From positions 1,116,001 to 1,180,000 of the forward strand of contig JAUFSD010000009.1 in NCBI GenBank assembly GCA_033030425.1: a stretch of DNA of 64,000 nt. Direction: 5' to 3'. The position numbers were made by a program, and so were the translations under genes. Origin of the DNA: Verpa conica (taxonomy: Eukaryota > Ascomycota > Pezizomycetes > Pezizales > Morchellaceae). Position 1 is the first letter of the stretch. Each line of letters begins with the position of its first letter. The notes under the pieces were generated by a model that saw only the letters and a list, made by a program, of their open reading frames with translations, was not told where the DNA came from and made no database searches. Positions 50,339 through 61,635 of this stretch are shown piece by piece.

Positions 50339-50778
50339 ATGCCTAAAGATAACAGAGGTCAAAGCTATGAGGTCACCTCTTCTGGAAAGAACAGTCAGGC
50401 ATGTTCTTCATCTAGATTCTCTGATTTATTCTACGGGTTAAGCTATGGAACTAATAAACCTAAAGGGCAATAGCTATGATGCCCGTGACTATGGTAGTAG
50501 TGCTGCTAACTCCAATTCCTATCATTATAGTAACAGTGAGTATTTCTGCTATATTGATTTAGTCTGTTCCAATGCTGATTTTTTATATAGAGGATAGCTC
50601 TTACTACTATAGTAACTCTGATGTATGTTCAAATAGCTAAGTTTTACTTCCGGCTAGGCTATTCCTTGGCTATGCATTTTCCGCTTACCCATTAAAGGGC
50701 TCGACTTATCACAACGATGGAAAAGGTGGTTCCACCTACACTGCTCCGAGCTCCGGGTCTGGGAGTTCGAAGAAATAG
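50339..50778 (+). CDS. Small Tyr/Ser/Asn/Gly-rich conserved fungal protein (80 aa, 4 exons)
   Basis: Model: 50339-50398, 50466-50535, 50591-50622, 50698-50778; phases fit, 81 codons with the stop. The protein is built from short polar repeats: GNSYDARDYG, NSNSYHYSN, SSYYYSNSD and GSTYHNDGKGGSTYT. It resembles a group of short Tyr/Ser/Asn-rich proteins I associate with filamentous fungi, function unknown to me; the memory is general, not a database result. There is no signal peptide. The first intron starts GC rather than GT: only CAG before GCATGT keeps the frame, and it joins Gln20 to the GNSYDA block. A branch site CTAAT lies shortly before the acceptor. The repeated aromatic-polar composition suggests a disordered, perhaps self-associating, protein. 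Confidence 0.75.
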
Positions 50779-51804
50779 ATGGGTTCAGTTATGATCTCAA
50801 ATAGTGCATTCGTAATTTTTTCTAGGCTTTCAATATGCAGTAGAGAAAGCAATACATACTACTGTAGCATGGCAGGTTTCTATATTGATAAAGTAGTTTT
50901 GAATCAAAGAATAAATTCTTTGTGACTTATGTTACTTGTGAATGCTGATAATCCTAAATCTCTATAAGCGAGTACCTTTTAGGTGCTTCCTTTAAGTTGG
51001 CTATGAGCTTTACCGACCGAATCAGATGTTCCTCGCTAGCTTTCCAGGAATAGTTATAAATTTACCCGTAGCACCCCTAAGATGGTTACGAGGCCCTAGG
51101 TGAAACAAGGCCTGATCCCAGCTATCTTATAGTACTCTCGCTAAAGTGTACTTTACAAAGAAATGTCCATTGAGGATATCGGTATGGGATATGGAGATAG
51201 ATAGATTTCATAACTTAATTGACTCTTGTAGGTGCTCTAGCATTCTCTATATAAATTATCGATTTCGCAAGTATTTCCGCTCCTAGCTAACATATGACCT
51301 ATTTAGGAAAGACACTTCAAGGTCTGGAGTGTTTATGATGAGTGATTCTCTATCAATTGGTTGATTAATTAATCATTGTGAAAAAGGTGTAGCCACCAGG
51401 TAGAAGGGTAGAGTAACAGCCCCCTAGATGGGAGCTGAGATAAAATTATGAATAGGGGCAAGTATAATTGTATTTCTTTGATTTTTAACGTATGTAGATA
51501 TAATGTGAAAGCGTGGGATACATTTAACTGGTATGATAGGTTAAAATTCTATGGTACTTAGGGGGCTCGGTAGGATATTTTAAAGTTTAAAATAAATCAT
51601 CGGCAACTTTCTCCATCTTACCCAATCCACTCCCTCTCCCTTGTTACTTCCATCAACTGCATCAAAATTAACTAGATTAATCGCAAGGGTTGATAAATTC
51701 TACAAATATTTCCTCTAGAACTGGAAGGTTCTTTTTTTGTTACAGATAACACTTTCGAGATACCATCGTTTTTCATCTCTAGTACTTCAAAGGTCAATAG
51801 CACT
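50779..51804. other. Intergenic, no gene seen
   Basis: AT-rich region with no coding pattern. A CT-rich stretch near 51610-51650 may be the leader region of the next gene. Confidence 0.5.
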
Positions 51805-53387
51805 ATGGAAACTGAGTTCTCAGAAAGGGGTTCATTACCAAAATTCGGGCTGCCGGAATCGATTAATGACATAGGGGAACCGTTGTGCCTTATCCAGACC
51901 CACTCTTCTGAGTTCAGTTCACCTTCCCTTGAAAAATCTACTGGGTTAGTGCCCTACAATGCAGAGGTGACCCCCCAGGACTCGTTACCTAAGCTCAGTT
52001 CAGCAGAGAAATGGGACTTAGAAGGATATCTTCAGCTGGCATACTCCCTTGCTACAGCTTCTTTATTTGAGTCCCAAATAGAACCATCTCTGTGGGATAC
52101 TTACAGTACTTCTCTTGTTGAGGCTTTCTATGAAGCATTGGACGACCCTGACAGTTTCTTTACCGACATTGGATTGGGTGCTGCGTTTGAGAACTGCACT
52201 GAGATATTCGCTGCATTTAACCAGTGGCCGCAGCAGACAAAGGATGATGTTTTCGACGGCCAGGCTTCAGGGAAAGAGGCTCTAGGAGCACTTCTCCAGC
52301 TTGTAAAACTAGCTAAATGGTTCGGTATTGAGGGAGAGAGCTGGTGGGAGCTACGACGTGAATTACGAATAGGGTTTATTGAAACCTTTAAACAACATGG
52401 ATGGGTATCTCCCGAGTGTGATATCTTCCAGAAGATTTTTAGAAATGGCCTTAACGTTTTCTTTGATATTGGAGTTCAGCAGGGTTCTTGGGGCTATACA
52501 GTCATTAGGGAGCTGAGCGAATGGAGGCAGGCGAAGGAAACCCAAGAGTTGACTGCAGCGGAGAATTCTACTATAAAACTTAGGAGAAGAAACGCGACCC
52601 CAAGTACGTGGCATACCCTTAAAGAGACAATGATTGATGGAGGTAATCAAAGTGTCATAAAAGAATCATTTGTTGTAAGCCCCATGAACTTTCTGATGGA
52701 TCATTTTCCCTTAAAGGTTATCATAACTAAGTAATTCTACACTTCTAGAATACCCCATTTCTAGGTTATACCTTCGAGACCGATTTTGGAGCACAGCTAT
52801 CTCCCGGATCCCGCCTACGTGAACACGAGCGCAGGAAACCGCTTTTAAATCTCCAACTACGACTTGCACCTAGCTTCACTTCCCCTTCCCCTTCACTTTT
52901 ACGCCAAACTCCCTCCCCTAGTCGGTTACAGGCCTCCCCATCAGATACCCAGAATTATATCTCGAACCCTCAGACCTCCATTATACCTCACCATCCGAGG
53001 ATTGGGAATAGCCTCCCAGCGGACCAACTCCACAGGCCATCGGTATTTGTCCCCCAAGATCTTTATATTGTTGCTAGTCCGAGCAAAACTCCCAAGGCAC
53101 TCAGAACAGAGTCTGAAGATTCAGTAAATATTTGCTTATCGGAATTTGGGGAGTTCATGGATATCGATCCACTATGTTTACCTAGTGAAAGCGAACCTCA
53201 ACAGTTGCCGTTGTCAGGAGAAACCTTGTTAAATGACATAGAGACAGCCATGCAGACTGAAGAGATAGGAGATTACAGGACCAGTAATAATACGGTCGCT
53301 GCAAAAGGTCTAGAAGATACTGAGAATCAGCTGTGGCAGATGTCTGATGAGGACTTTCGAGAACTTTGTGGTGCTTCGTCAACTTAG
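51805..53387 (+). CDS. Hypothetical protein (502 aa, 2 exons)
   Basis: Model: 51805-52674 and 52749-53387. The donor GTAAGC and the acceptor TTCTAG join in phase 0; the intron contains a CATAACTAAG branch region. The result is 503 codons with the stop. Residues about 65-250 are a helical, Trp-rich domain (SSAEKWDLEGYLQLAYS, FNQWPQQTKDDVF, ESWWELRREL). Residues 290-400 are Pro/Ser-rich and likely disordered. The last 100 residues are acidic and end in DEDFRELCG. I do not recognise the family, and no signal peptide or membrane segment is present. The second exon has no good start codon of its own in frame before 53157, which supports the join. It points toward the next, convergent gene. Confidence 0.65.
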
Positions 53388-54382
53388 TAATGAGGTTCTT
53401 TCTGGGGAGGTTTTGTTATTTCTAAGATGATGGCTGGGGATAATAAATATTTGGAAAGCGTCCAATATCTGCTATGGATCCGGGTTTAAAGTTCTGGGAG
53501 CCTCTTTCCACTGTTCAGTAATGAATAATACACCCCGAACTGAGTTCTATCGGTAATATTCGGCAGTACAGGGCCTAAACCTAAGAAGGCCTAGGGATTT
53601 CCCAGGTACCTTTCCCTAGTGCGCCCAATCTCCTTGTATTAAGAAATAGATATTAGTATTAGGGTCTATGCTGTTTGAGTAGTAGATTGAAGTTTAGTAC
53701 CGTAAATGTTTGCAGTTGCAGGCGTGGTTTTCTTACGCGATTACGCCAGCGGTCAACAGAAACATCGAGCACTTTTCTCGAGACCTATAAAAACCTACGA
53801 TCCATCAAGGTAAGGAAACATCGAAAAGTAAGTAAACTCAATAGGATTGAATTATGTTAGGTAAGGATAAAGTATCCTTAGTCGAAATAATAATAAATAA
53901 CTATTATATTAACCAGTCCACTATGGTATAGAAAGTGGTAGAATAACGTCGATTGTAACTCTAGGCGAATGAATTGAGAGAAGGCCAATTAAAATAAAAT
54001 AATTCAAGAACTCTGATTCCACGAGAAAATCAAAGAGGAAAAGAGGAAAAGAGGAAAACGATTATAGCATCTCTATTCCACCCTATTCTTACGTAACTAA
54101 TACTTGAGCCATCAAAACAACCATATCCAAAAGATATCCAATCATACCTAAAACTGCCAGATGAAGTACATGTACAATTTAAAAGAGTCTGAAGCTCTAA
54201 AAATATAGGCAAAATATGCCTCTTTATACTTTTCTCCTACTACCAGCCCTTCCTAAACTAAGAAAAGAGAAGGGGGGAAAAATACTGACAGAAACAAAAA
54301 CCCCAAAATCAGCCATAAGAAATATCGTTTCCTGCCGATGTATAGCAAAAAAATCCGAATTTATAAAGAAACACCCCGGCCC
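53388..54382. other. Convergent intergenic region, no gene seen
   Basis: Between two genes that end toward each other. Only short frames. A repeated GAGGAAAA run lies near 54032-54058. Confidence 0.5.
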
Positions 54383-55417
54383 CTAGGAACTATAACCAAA
54401 ACCCTGCATGTTTCGCATCACCTCAACTTCATCTATCATTTCATCTAAGAGACAATCACAATCTTCGTGGTCACAGACTACTGGCTGATCAACTAAATCA
54501 CTAGTCGGTTCCACTATACGTATAGGGATCGGATTTTCCTCCTTCCAATCATCAAGCTCTTTAAAGCTTAGCTCAACGATCTTATCCATAGGAACCAGGC
54601 CTGAATACTTTGTGGTTAGGTTCTGCCCGAAAGTGCACAGATCTTTGGTCTTTCGCGGGCCCTCTGGAGACCAAGTCATTATCCATGACCTTTGTCCAGT
54701 GGTTATGAGGTGCCCAACCTCATTTTTAACCTTCCCTCCATCCATGGTGTCTATAGGGAAGTATCAGAAAATACAATTCATGGGGGAGGGGCTTAAGTAC
54801 TTACTCCACTCAAAGCTTTTTTTAACTTTGATATGAGGGCAAAACACTAAGCATTTTGCTGGCATGAGTCCCGAAACTCTTGTTCTAAGGGATAAAACTT
54901 CAACTGTAGATGCTACTTTTGCGAACCTTGTGTCGACGGTTTTCGGCGTTTCCAAAAAAAAGAACTTGTCGCCTGCCTTGTAATCTAGCAGCTCGATATC
55001 CTGAGGGATATCCTGGGATATGAATGACCTTTCACTGTGGTGAAAAGTAGCCACTGCGTGAGCGGATATGATTTCCTTGTGGATATCATCAGAGTTGCGG
55101 TAGTCGTCAACTATGATGTCTGATAGCCGAATTGTTCTGGCTTCGACTGTCAAACCCTGATCCCTTTTTCCCAGCTTGGGGTTCTGGCGCTCAAATACGA
55201 TAATCGGAGATTCTTGGCCTACGGAGAGTAAGGGGAGTAGTTTTGTGGGTACGAGGAACTCTCTCTTCTTCGAAGAGTCTGCGGGGGTTCTTTCAATGAA
55301 TAGTTGGGCCTCAACGTCAAAATTAGGGGCCTCAACATTCAAACTAAGGGTCTCCATTTTTGTTGAGTTGTATAAGGATGGTTGTTCTGGTGGCCAGAGA
55401 GTGAGGTCAGTCCTCAT
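54383..55417 (-). CDS. Hypothetical protein (326 aa, 2 exons)
   Basis: Model: complement of 54383-54750 and 54805-55417; donor GTAAGT, acceptor CCTATAG, phase 1, 327 codons with the stop. The composition is even, with beta-strand-like alternation in residues 25-200 (for example LSLNVEAPNFDVEAQLFIE) and an acidic tail containing the Cys pair in CDHEDCDC. There is no signal peptide, membrane segment or catalytic signature, and I do not recognise the family. It lies tail to tail with the 502-aa gene. The ATG at 55417 opens the frame; a second at 55357 would remove 20 residues. Confidence 0.65.
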
Positions 55418-56503
55418 AGTTTATATATTTTGAAGGATACCATGTAAAGAAGCTTCATGGTAGATACGTGTGCTAGGACAGACCCCTGCATATTTCGGCC
55501 GGCAAGGTAATTCAATGTTAAAATATAACAGCTAATGAGCAACGAGCAAGTGGCCTAGATAAGAGTATAAGAAGGGAAGGGAGTCTGATTTGCGAACGGT
55601 TGAAATAACTTGTAGTATCGCATTTGGGTCAGATATAAATCTCCATGTCAATTACTGGAAGATATCTCATCGGTATTCTAACGGCTCCAGATAGACCCCT
55701 GCGTCTAGAAGCTCTTAGTTGTCCAACATGGAGCTAGGGTATAATAATACCCCATAAACCAATGGACAATAAAAGATAAATAACACCAGTACAATCAGAA
55801 GTTAACTAGTTGCTTTGCTAGTTATAGGATAGAGACGGTAGTATAAACCTGGAGAACAATTATTAGGGAAATTTCTACAGTAATCCTTCTAAATTTTAAA
55901 AGCAAACAGAGTTAATTGCTAGACTATGATAGTACCTACAAGACATGGATGCTGGGGATATCTATTCTATTTTACAGGCCATAGTGAGAGCTAGAGTGAA
56001 TAGTAGACTTCTGGAAAATCAGCTCCAGTAATTCTTGTGTCATGCAAATGGAAGCGATAGGTGTTATTGGCTCCTATAATAGCTATCAGCCCAACTGTAG
56101 CCGCCCAGGAACCATGGACGCTCAAAGCGTAAACGGCAACTGATTCCAGCGTATTGATTTCTAGAACGTATCTGGAGTCAAACTACTGGTCCTTGCAGGA
56201 ATCAAACTGTGCCCAGCACCCCATCACACAGACTAGAAACCAAAAGCTCAAATAGTAGTTGGGGGTTTGCAGTTTGCCTAAGAAAAACTGGCTGGGCCTT
56301 TTTCTACCATTAACCGCAGAACTACTTTCATGGCCAGAGCACCAGTACCTTAAAGGTTACATCACTAGCTAGAATACGTGGCTTAAGATCAATTCAGAAG
56401 ATCTAGAGATGTCTATGCAAGATTTCCATTACACATATTTACTTGCCGCTCCTCAAACTGTTTAGCCCCTGGATTAGATCAAAGGTAGTGCCAGCTCTCT
56501 CCC
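55418..56503. other. Intergenic, no gene seen
   Basis: AT-rich, short frames only. Confidence 0.5.
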
Positions 56504-56559
56504 ACTCTGGTTCCATAGTAATGAGAAAAAAAAAAAAAAAAACTCTGGTTCCATAGTAA
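56504..56559. mobile_element. Poly-A tract between 18-bp direct repeats (retroposition footprint)
   Basis: The 18-bp string ACTCTGGTTCCATAGTAA occurs at 56504-56521 and again at 56542-56559. Between them are only TGAG and a run of A. A poly-A tail flanked by a target-site duplication is the mark left by LINE-type retroposition, here 5'-truncated to almost nothing. Slippage duplication is the alternative. Confidence 0.6.
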
Positions 56560-57536
56560 AGTATCATTGAATTCCGAACCGTGTTACAAAATCACCACAC
56601 ATCACTCGCACAATTTAGACTTTTATTTTTGTTTCTTTTTCCTCAGTAAATACACAACTTAGGCATTTGCCCGCGGCCCGCTTGAGCTGTTCTAGATCTC
56701 CCAAAAGTTAACGTCCATAAGAATAAAAACACATACTTGGCTGGGGGTAAAAATGTAATATCAAAAAAAGAAATTCAGTTCCGCAAATTATTTGCTATGA
56801 CTTTTTTATTTATCACATGAAATATATGCGTCACCGCAGCCCCAGCTATGCCAGAAGGAAATCCAGCCTACATCAGGCTCCTACTTCTAGAGCGTTTACG
56901 TTACATCACTCGACGGACCCAGTAGTTTTTACATCTCTCGGTACGGTGGATGCATACGTCACCTTCACGGAACGCTACATAAAAATACGATACTCTATGT
57001 GGATTATCCAGGAACTACATGTATTGGATGCCCTGCTAGAACGCAGATGTATTTATTGTAAAATAGCGTTAAACCTCGCTATAGTAGCTCCTATCATACC
57101 ATACTTTAATTTGCGGTTATAGAAACGCAAGTTATCACCCCGCAAAGAAACCTAGCTGGCGACTCTTACTCTGGTAGGGATACACAAGCAGAAAACTGCA
57201 TTCTGCTCCTTACCGTGCCGCGAAGCGTAGAAATGTCTCACTAAAGCTAAATCAATCTCATTGCCCCGTCGAGAAGGCATTCTTCATTAGTCGTGTGACC
57301 CATCGATAGATCAAGATTCGATTTTAATTGCCCTATAGCTACAAATACTAGTACGGCTTGAGCCTGCACAATTCCTGTTCTTCGATCTCGCCTAGATCAT
57401 GCCATGCTTCCCCGCCTGTCGTGGCCCGAGTACCATGATCCATGCAACTGGGGGGCCTGAACCTCTAGGCGGCCCCTGCAGATCCCGTAGCCGTCAGCAC
57501 AATGGATCGGAGGAAAACAAATCCAAGCAGATCATC
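56560..57536. other. Intergenic, no gene seen
   Basis: The open frame at 56817-57122 shows no recognisable motif and was not accepted. The sequence near 57390-57500 is more GC-rich than its surroundings. Confidence 0.45.
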
Positions 57537-57748
57537 TACCGTAGGTACTCGATAAATCCGGACCGTTGCCGAGAGCGTGGCTTGCAAGAATACGAGTATA
57601 TTAAACCAAATGCAGCAGTTTTCTTGTATTTCAAACCGTGTGCTGAGGCCCTTTTTCCCTCCAGACTTGCTATTTTGACCCCTAAGCTGGGATAGCTTAG
57701 AAAATAAGGCTCTGGGCAACGGTCCGGATTTATCGAGTACCTACGGTA
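57537..57748. mobile_element. MITE with 34-bp perfect inverted repeats and TA ends (Tc1/mariner type)
   Basis: The left end 57537-57570 starts TACCGTAGGTACTCGATAAA. The right end 57715-57748 is its exact reverse complement. The inverted symmetry continues imperfectly inward (GAGAGC against CAGAGC). TA at both outer ends fits a TA target duplication, as made by Tc1/mariner/pogo elements. The 212-bp interior encodes no transposase, so it would be a non-autonomous copy. Confidence 0.85.
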
Positions 57749-58583
57749 TATCATGATCCCGGGCCACTAATCATCAAATACCCCCCCTCCTAACATCAAT
57801 AACCCACACCTTTTATTTCCAGTCTAAGCTAAATTCTCTCTAGCTATGTTCGTTTTTTCTTTCTTTTTCTTTTTCTTTTCTCCACCCAGTCAGCACTACT
57901 TATAATATCAATAAAACAGGCCGGTGGTGACTTTCTAATAAATGGGAGGACACATGAAGTGTAATTTACCTCACACTCAAGACACCTCTAGAAGACTAGC
58001 TAGTTACAGTATAGGTGAGATTCTCTCGAAGTAGAAATTAAAATTACTTCTCTACATTTCGTATTTTTTTATTTATTTTGTATCAAAAACCAATTTAGCT
58101 CATCAGTTACAAAGAAGAACACTCGAAACGCTAAAAAGGATGGAACTAATTAAGATAGACGAGCGAGTATGCTAGAATGAGAATAGAAGGTAAAGTAAAG
58201 AAGTCTTGGGGAGGCCTCTGTAAGTTATATAGATGTCAATTCTTGAACATCTTAGTATGTAATTTCGTACCCCCACCCCCCCCCCCACGCGGAACTTCCC
58301 GTTTTTCTCCCTCTTATTCCCACAAATAGTAGTCAATTAGCTATCAAAGTGATGATATAGTCCATTTCAGCGGCAAAAAAACCATTTGCTAGTCTGAGAA
58401 GGACCCTAGCTTCATGCACGGACTTTTCCTCAATTATCCAATCGTCAAATGTGCGCGGAGCGGCCCAAACGCTTGAAGAGATATTATTGTTAATCCAATA
58501 TCCTTCTTCCAGGTTGTTTCTGTTATTGTGCAGCTGCGTCTAAACCTACTATGAACATGCCTACCGGGAGATAACCATATGCA
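57749..58583. other. Intergenic, homopolymer-rich
   Basis: T/C-rich tracts near 57855-57890 and a C run near 58270-58287. No gene recognised. Confidence 0.5.
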
Positions 58584-58741
58584 CTACAGCGTACGGCAAA
58601 AAAGATCGAGAAACCAGGGTCTGCTACCAGGATATTGTGGCCAATCCTACTACTAGAATCTTTGCCAAAAACCTAAAGAACGAATAGGAACGCCGGTTCT
58701 CATGTCTCGCGTTTCTCGATCTTTTTTGTCGTTCGCTGTAG
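58584..58741. mobile_element. Second MITE-like element with 31-bp inverted repeats
   Basis: The left arm 58584-58614 (CTACAGCGTACGGCAAAAAA and on) pairs with 58711-58741 with two mismatches. TA lies just inside both outer ends, so the element proper could start CAGCG and be flanked by TA, as for pogo/Fot1-like elements. It is 158 bp long and non-coding. Confidence 0.7.
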
Positions 58742-59039
58742 AATGAGGCCGACATGACTCTCAAGGTTTTATCCCGGGTCTCGATGAGACCTCCACGTAA
58801 GACAAGATGCACGATTTATGTAACGTTATCTTGTAGTGCAGACACCTAATGAACTAACCTTTACCCTGGCCAAGTCTAGGCCCTAGGATAAAACGAGTGA
58901 TGCAATGTGAACCTGTTCAGTCCTTTATGTGTACGGTCATGTAGAAAGGCAGTTCTCGGAAGTATTGAGTTTATTACTGGTGCCTACTTAAGTACATTAC
59001 CCACAACAAGGAAAAACAGAAAATTATTCTTTATTAAGC

Positions 59040-61635
59040 TTATTTTGCAGACCACTTGTCGATCCAACCAATAACCTCCCTATGCCAGACCAAACTATTC
59101 TCACGGTTTAAAACCCTACAAGAAATAAAACCCATAATCAGCCTAAGCGAGAAATTATCAAACAGTGCAGGACGACATACCAGTGGTTTTCATCAGGGAA
59201 GTTGAGAAATCTGCTCGGAACACCCTTAAGTTGAAGAGCGTTGAAAATAGCCAAGCCCTCGGAGACTGGTAGACGGTAGTCGAGATCGTTGTGAATTACC
59301 AACTGAGGTGTTGACCAGTTGGCGATATGTGCTGCCGGATCCCAGCGCTCAAAGTTTGCACGATCACCCCAAAGAGTGCCGTTGAACTACAAAGCATGTC
59401 AGTACTAGAAATAATAGACATTCAAAAGCCAGAAAGGATGGAACATGATATGAACTTACATCGTGCTCCGGGAAATAAAGCTCCTCCGAAGTGATCTGGT
59501 TCAACGTAGAAAATACACCGTCATGAGAAACCTAAATTTTACACTGTTAGAACGTAAAGAAGTCTGCCCAGAAAAGAATATTCCCTACCAGAGCTTTAAA
59601 CTTCCGTCCAAAATCATGACCTTGGATCCAATTAACCATGTAACCTCCATAGCTAGCTCCAAGAGCAACTGCTCTATCTTTATCGAGGAAGGGATAGGTC
59701 TTCAAAACGTAATCAAAGCCCTTTACAAGATCCACATATGGCGCACCGCCTAAATAATATTCTAGTTAGACCTCTTTCTTTGAAGTGGCGATATATTTCG
59801 AGTCCTTACCCCAATCGTTCTGGATGGCATCCTCAAAGACCTTTCCGTAGCCTGTACTGCCGGTCGGGTTGATCGCAATAGCCACATACCCCTGCTCAGC
59901 GAAAAGCTTTGGATTCCACCTTGAGCTCCATGCATCTGCCCAAGAGCCTTGAGGACCACCATGGATTAAGAAGGCAATGGGGTACATCTTATTCTTGTCG
60001 AAGCCTTCAGGCTTGACGATCCATCCGTGCACCTGAAACCGAAGATAGAAAATCAATAAAAGAACTTGTGTATTCAAACAACAATAGAAACAGAAACGTA
60101 CCTTAGTAGCTGCTCCATCAAACCAGAAATCGCCTATGGAGCTCTTTGAAAGCCCTTTCAACTCAGGATCGACCACATTCGGTGAGAGGAGTGTAGTAGT
60201 CTTATTGCTACTCAACTTGAGCTTTGAGAACCCAGTAGAAGAGACCAAGCTCGTAGTTGACAAAAGTACTTCATCATCCGACAGCGGTACCGCTAAAGAA
60301 ACCGAACCTTGCTCTGCCCCAGTAACAGGCTTTGGCTCTGTACCTGGCTTTGCACAAGCAGAAAGTGTCCATAGCTTCTCACGTCCCTTCTCTTCCGCAA
60401 TCAGTAAAAAATTCTTTCCGTCCTTCGACCAGCCGATTGACCCTGGAGACCGGTCCCAATCCTCAGAGAATACCGAGATCTTCTTAGACTTAAGATTATA
60501 CACGTAGATCTTGTTCTTGTCAGACTCATAACCGTTTTCGTCTTGCTGCAGGAAAGCCAAGGACTTCCCGTCGGGTGAAAATATCGGTGAAGCGGAGGCT
60601 CCTTCGGGGGTATAAGATTTTGAGGGCAAGTTGATGGCAACAGGCTTTTGAGAGCCCGAGTGAGGGACGGTATAGATATAAGAGGCAGTATTATTGGCGG
60701 GGTTAAGATCTGGGGCTTTAGACAAAAAGGTAACTGTTTGCCCGTCTGTCGAAATGTCGAAATCCGAACTACCACCAAAAGGCTGAACAGGTGTCTCCAG
60801 CCCTTCGATCCCGCTGAGTAGATTCTTGACTGGGCCGGAGGATGAATAAGCTCCACCGGACTTCGAAAGGCTTCCTGAGAAAATGGCATACTTCTGGGGG
60901 GTGATGTAGGTATCCCAATGGCGCACGAAAAGGGAATCGTACACACGCGCAGACGAAAGTGGCACCTCTGCAAGCTCGGAGTTATACGCCGTACCATTTG
61001 GATATGCGAGCCCAGTGACCACGAAATTGACACCGTTGGATGTTGTGACAGCCTTTAGGTTTCCCAGGGGAGCGGGTAAAGAGGCAGCTTTGTATCTAAG
61101 GTTAAACCCAATTAATAGCCAACTATAGAGTAATACAACAAGTAAAATACTCCTACCTTTTCGTAGAGTCAGTAATATCAGATATCCAAAGCTCCACTCC
61201 ACCAGGAATGTCCGGGTTTGTTCTATTTATATATAAAACAGTACTATCCGCTAACCACACAACCTCTGAGACCTCGGCCTCTTGGAACAGCACAGTAGTG
61301 TTCCCAGTACTCAAATTTAAAAGATTCCAAGTATGAGCACCCTTGTGCGTCTTGAATGAGTAGCTAGAAACATAGTAGACCGCGAAACTCTGCCAATTAC
61401 ACTATTATTAGCTGTAATTCCCCTAAAATCTACCACGGGAATTATTCTCTCACCCCTACACTATTAGGAGTAGCTGGAGTCCGCCGCGGCGCGCTAATAA
61501 GTTCCCTAAACAATTGTCAGCTTTCATTGTCTTATAAAAGCAACTGAGAGACACAAACTCAGGCGTAAATCCGCTCACAGGCGACACCGCTCCAAGGAAG
61601 AGAGGAGCAGCTAGTAACCACGACTTGATCCCCAT
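59040..61635 (-). CDS. DPP5: Secreted dipeptidyl-peptidase V, S9 prolyl oligopeptidase family (699 aa, 9 exons)
   Basis: Model: complement of 59040-59115, 59181-59386, 59460-59531, 59589-59749, 59810-60032, 60102-61095, 61157-61389, 61454-61505 and 61553-61635; all phases fit, 700 codons with the stop. A signal peptide covers about residues 1-22. The N-terminal part is a seven-bladed propeller with SPDGK-type repeats. The C-terminal alpha/beta hydrolase domain has the serine nucleophile in GASYGGY (Ser561), with Asp642 in HNDLDYR and His674 in FPDENHW as the likely rest of the triad. The enzyme releases dipeptides such as Xaa-Ala outside the cell during growth on protein. The length is close to the roughly 720 aa usual in the family. 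The two most 5' introns are the least certain, because those exons are very short. Confidence 0.93.

Noticed and set aside
57399..57754. Overlapping frames on both strands sharing the words YRRYSINPDRC
   Set aside because: Produced by the 34-bp inverted repeats of the MITE, not by coding sequence.
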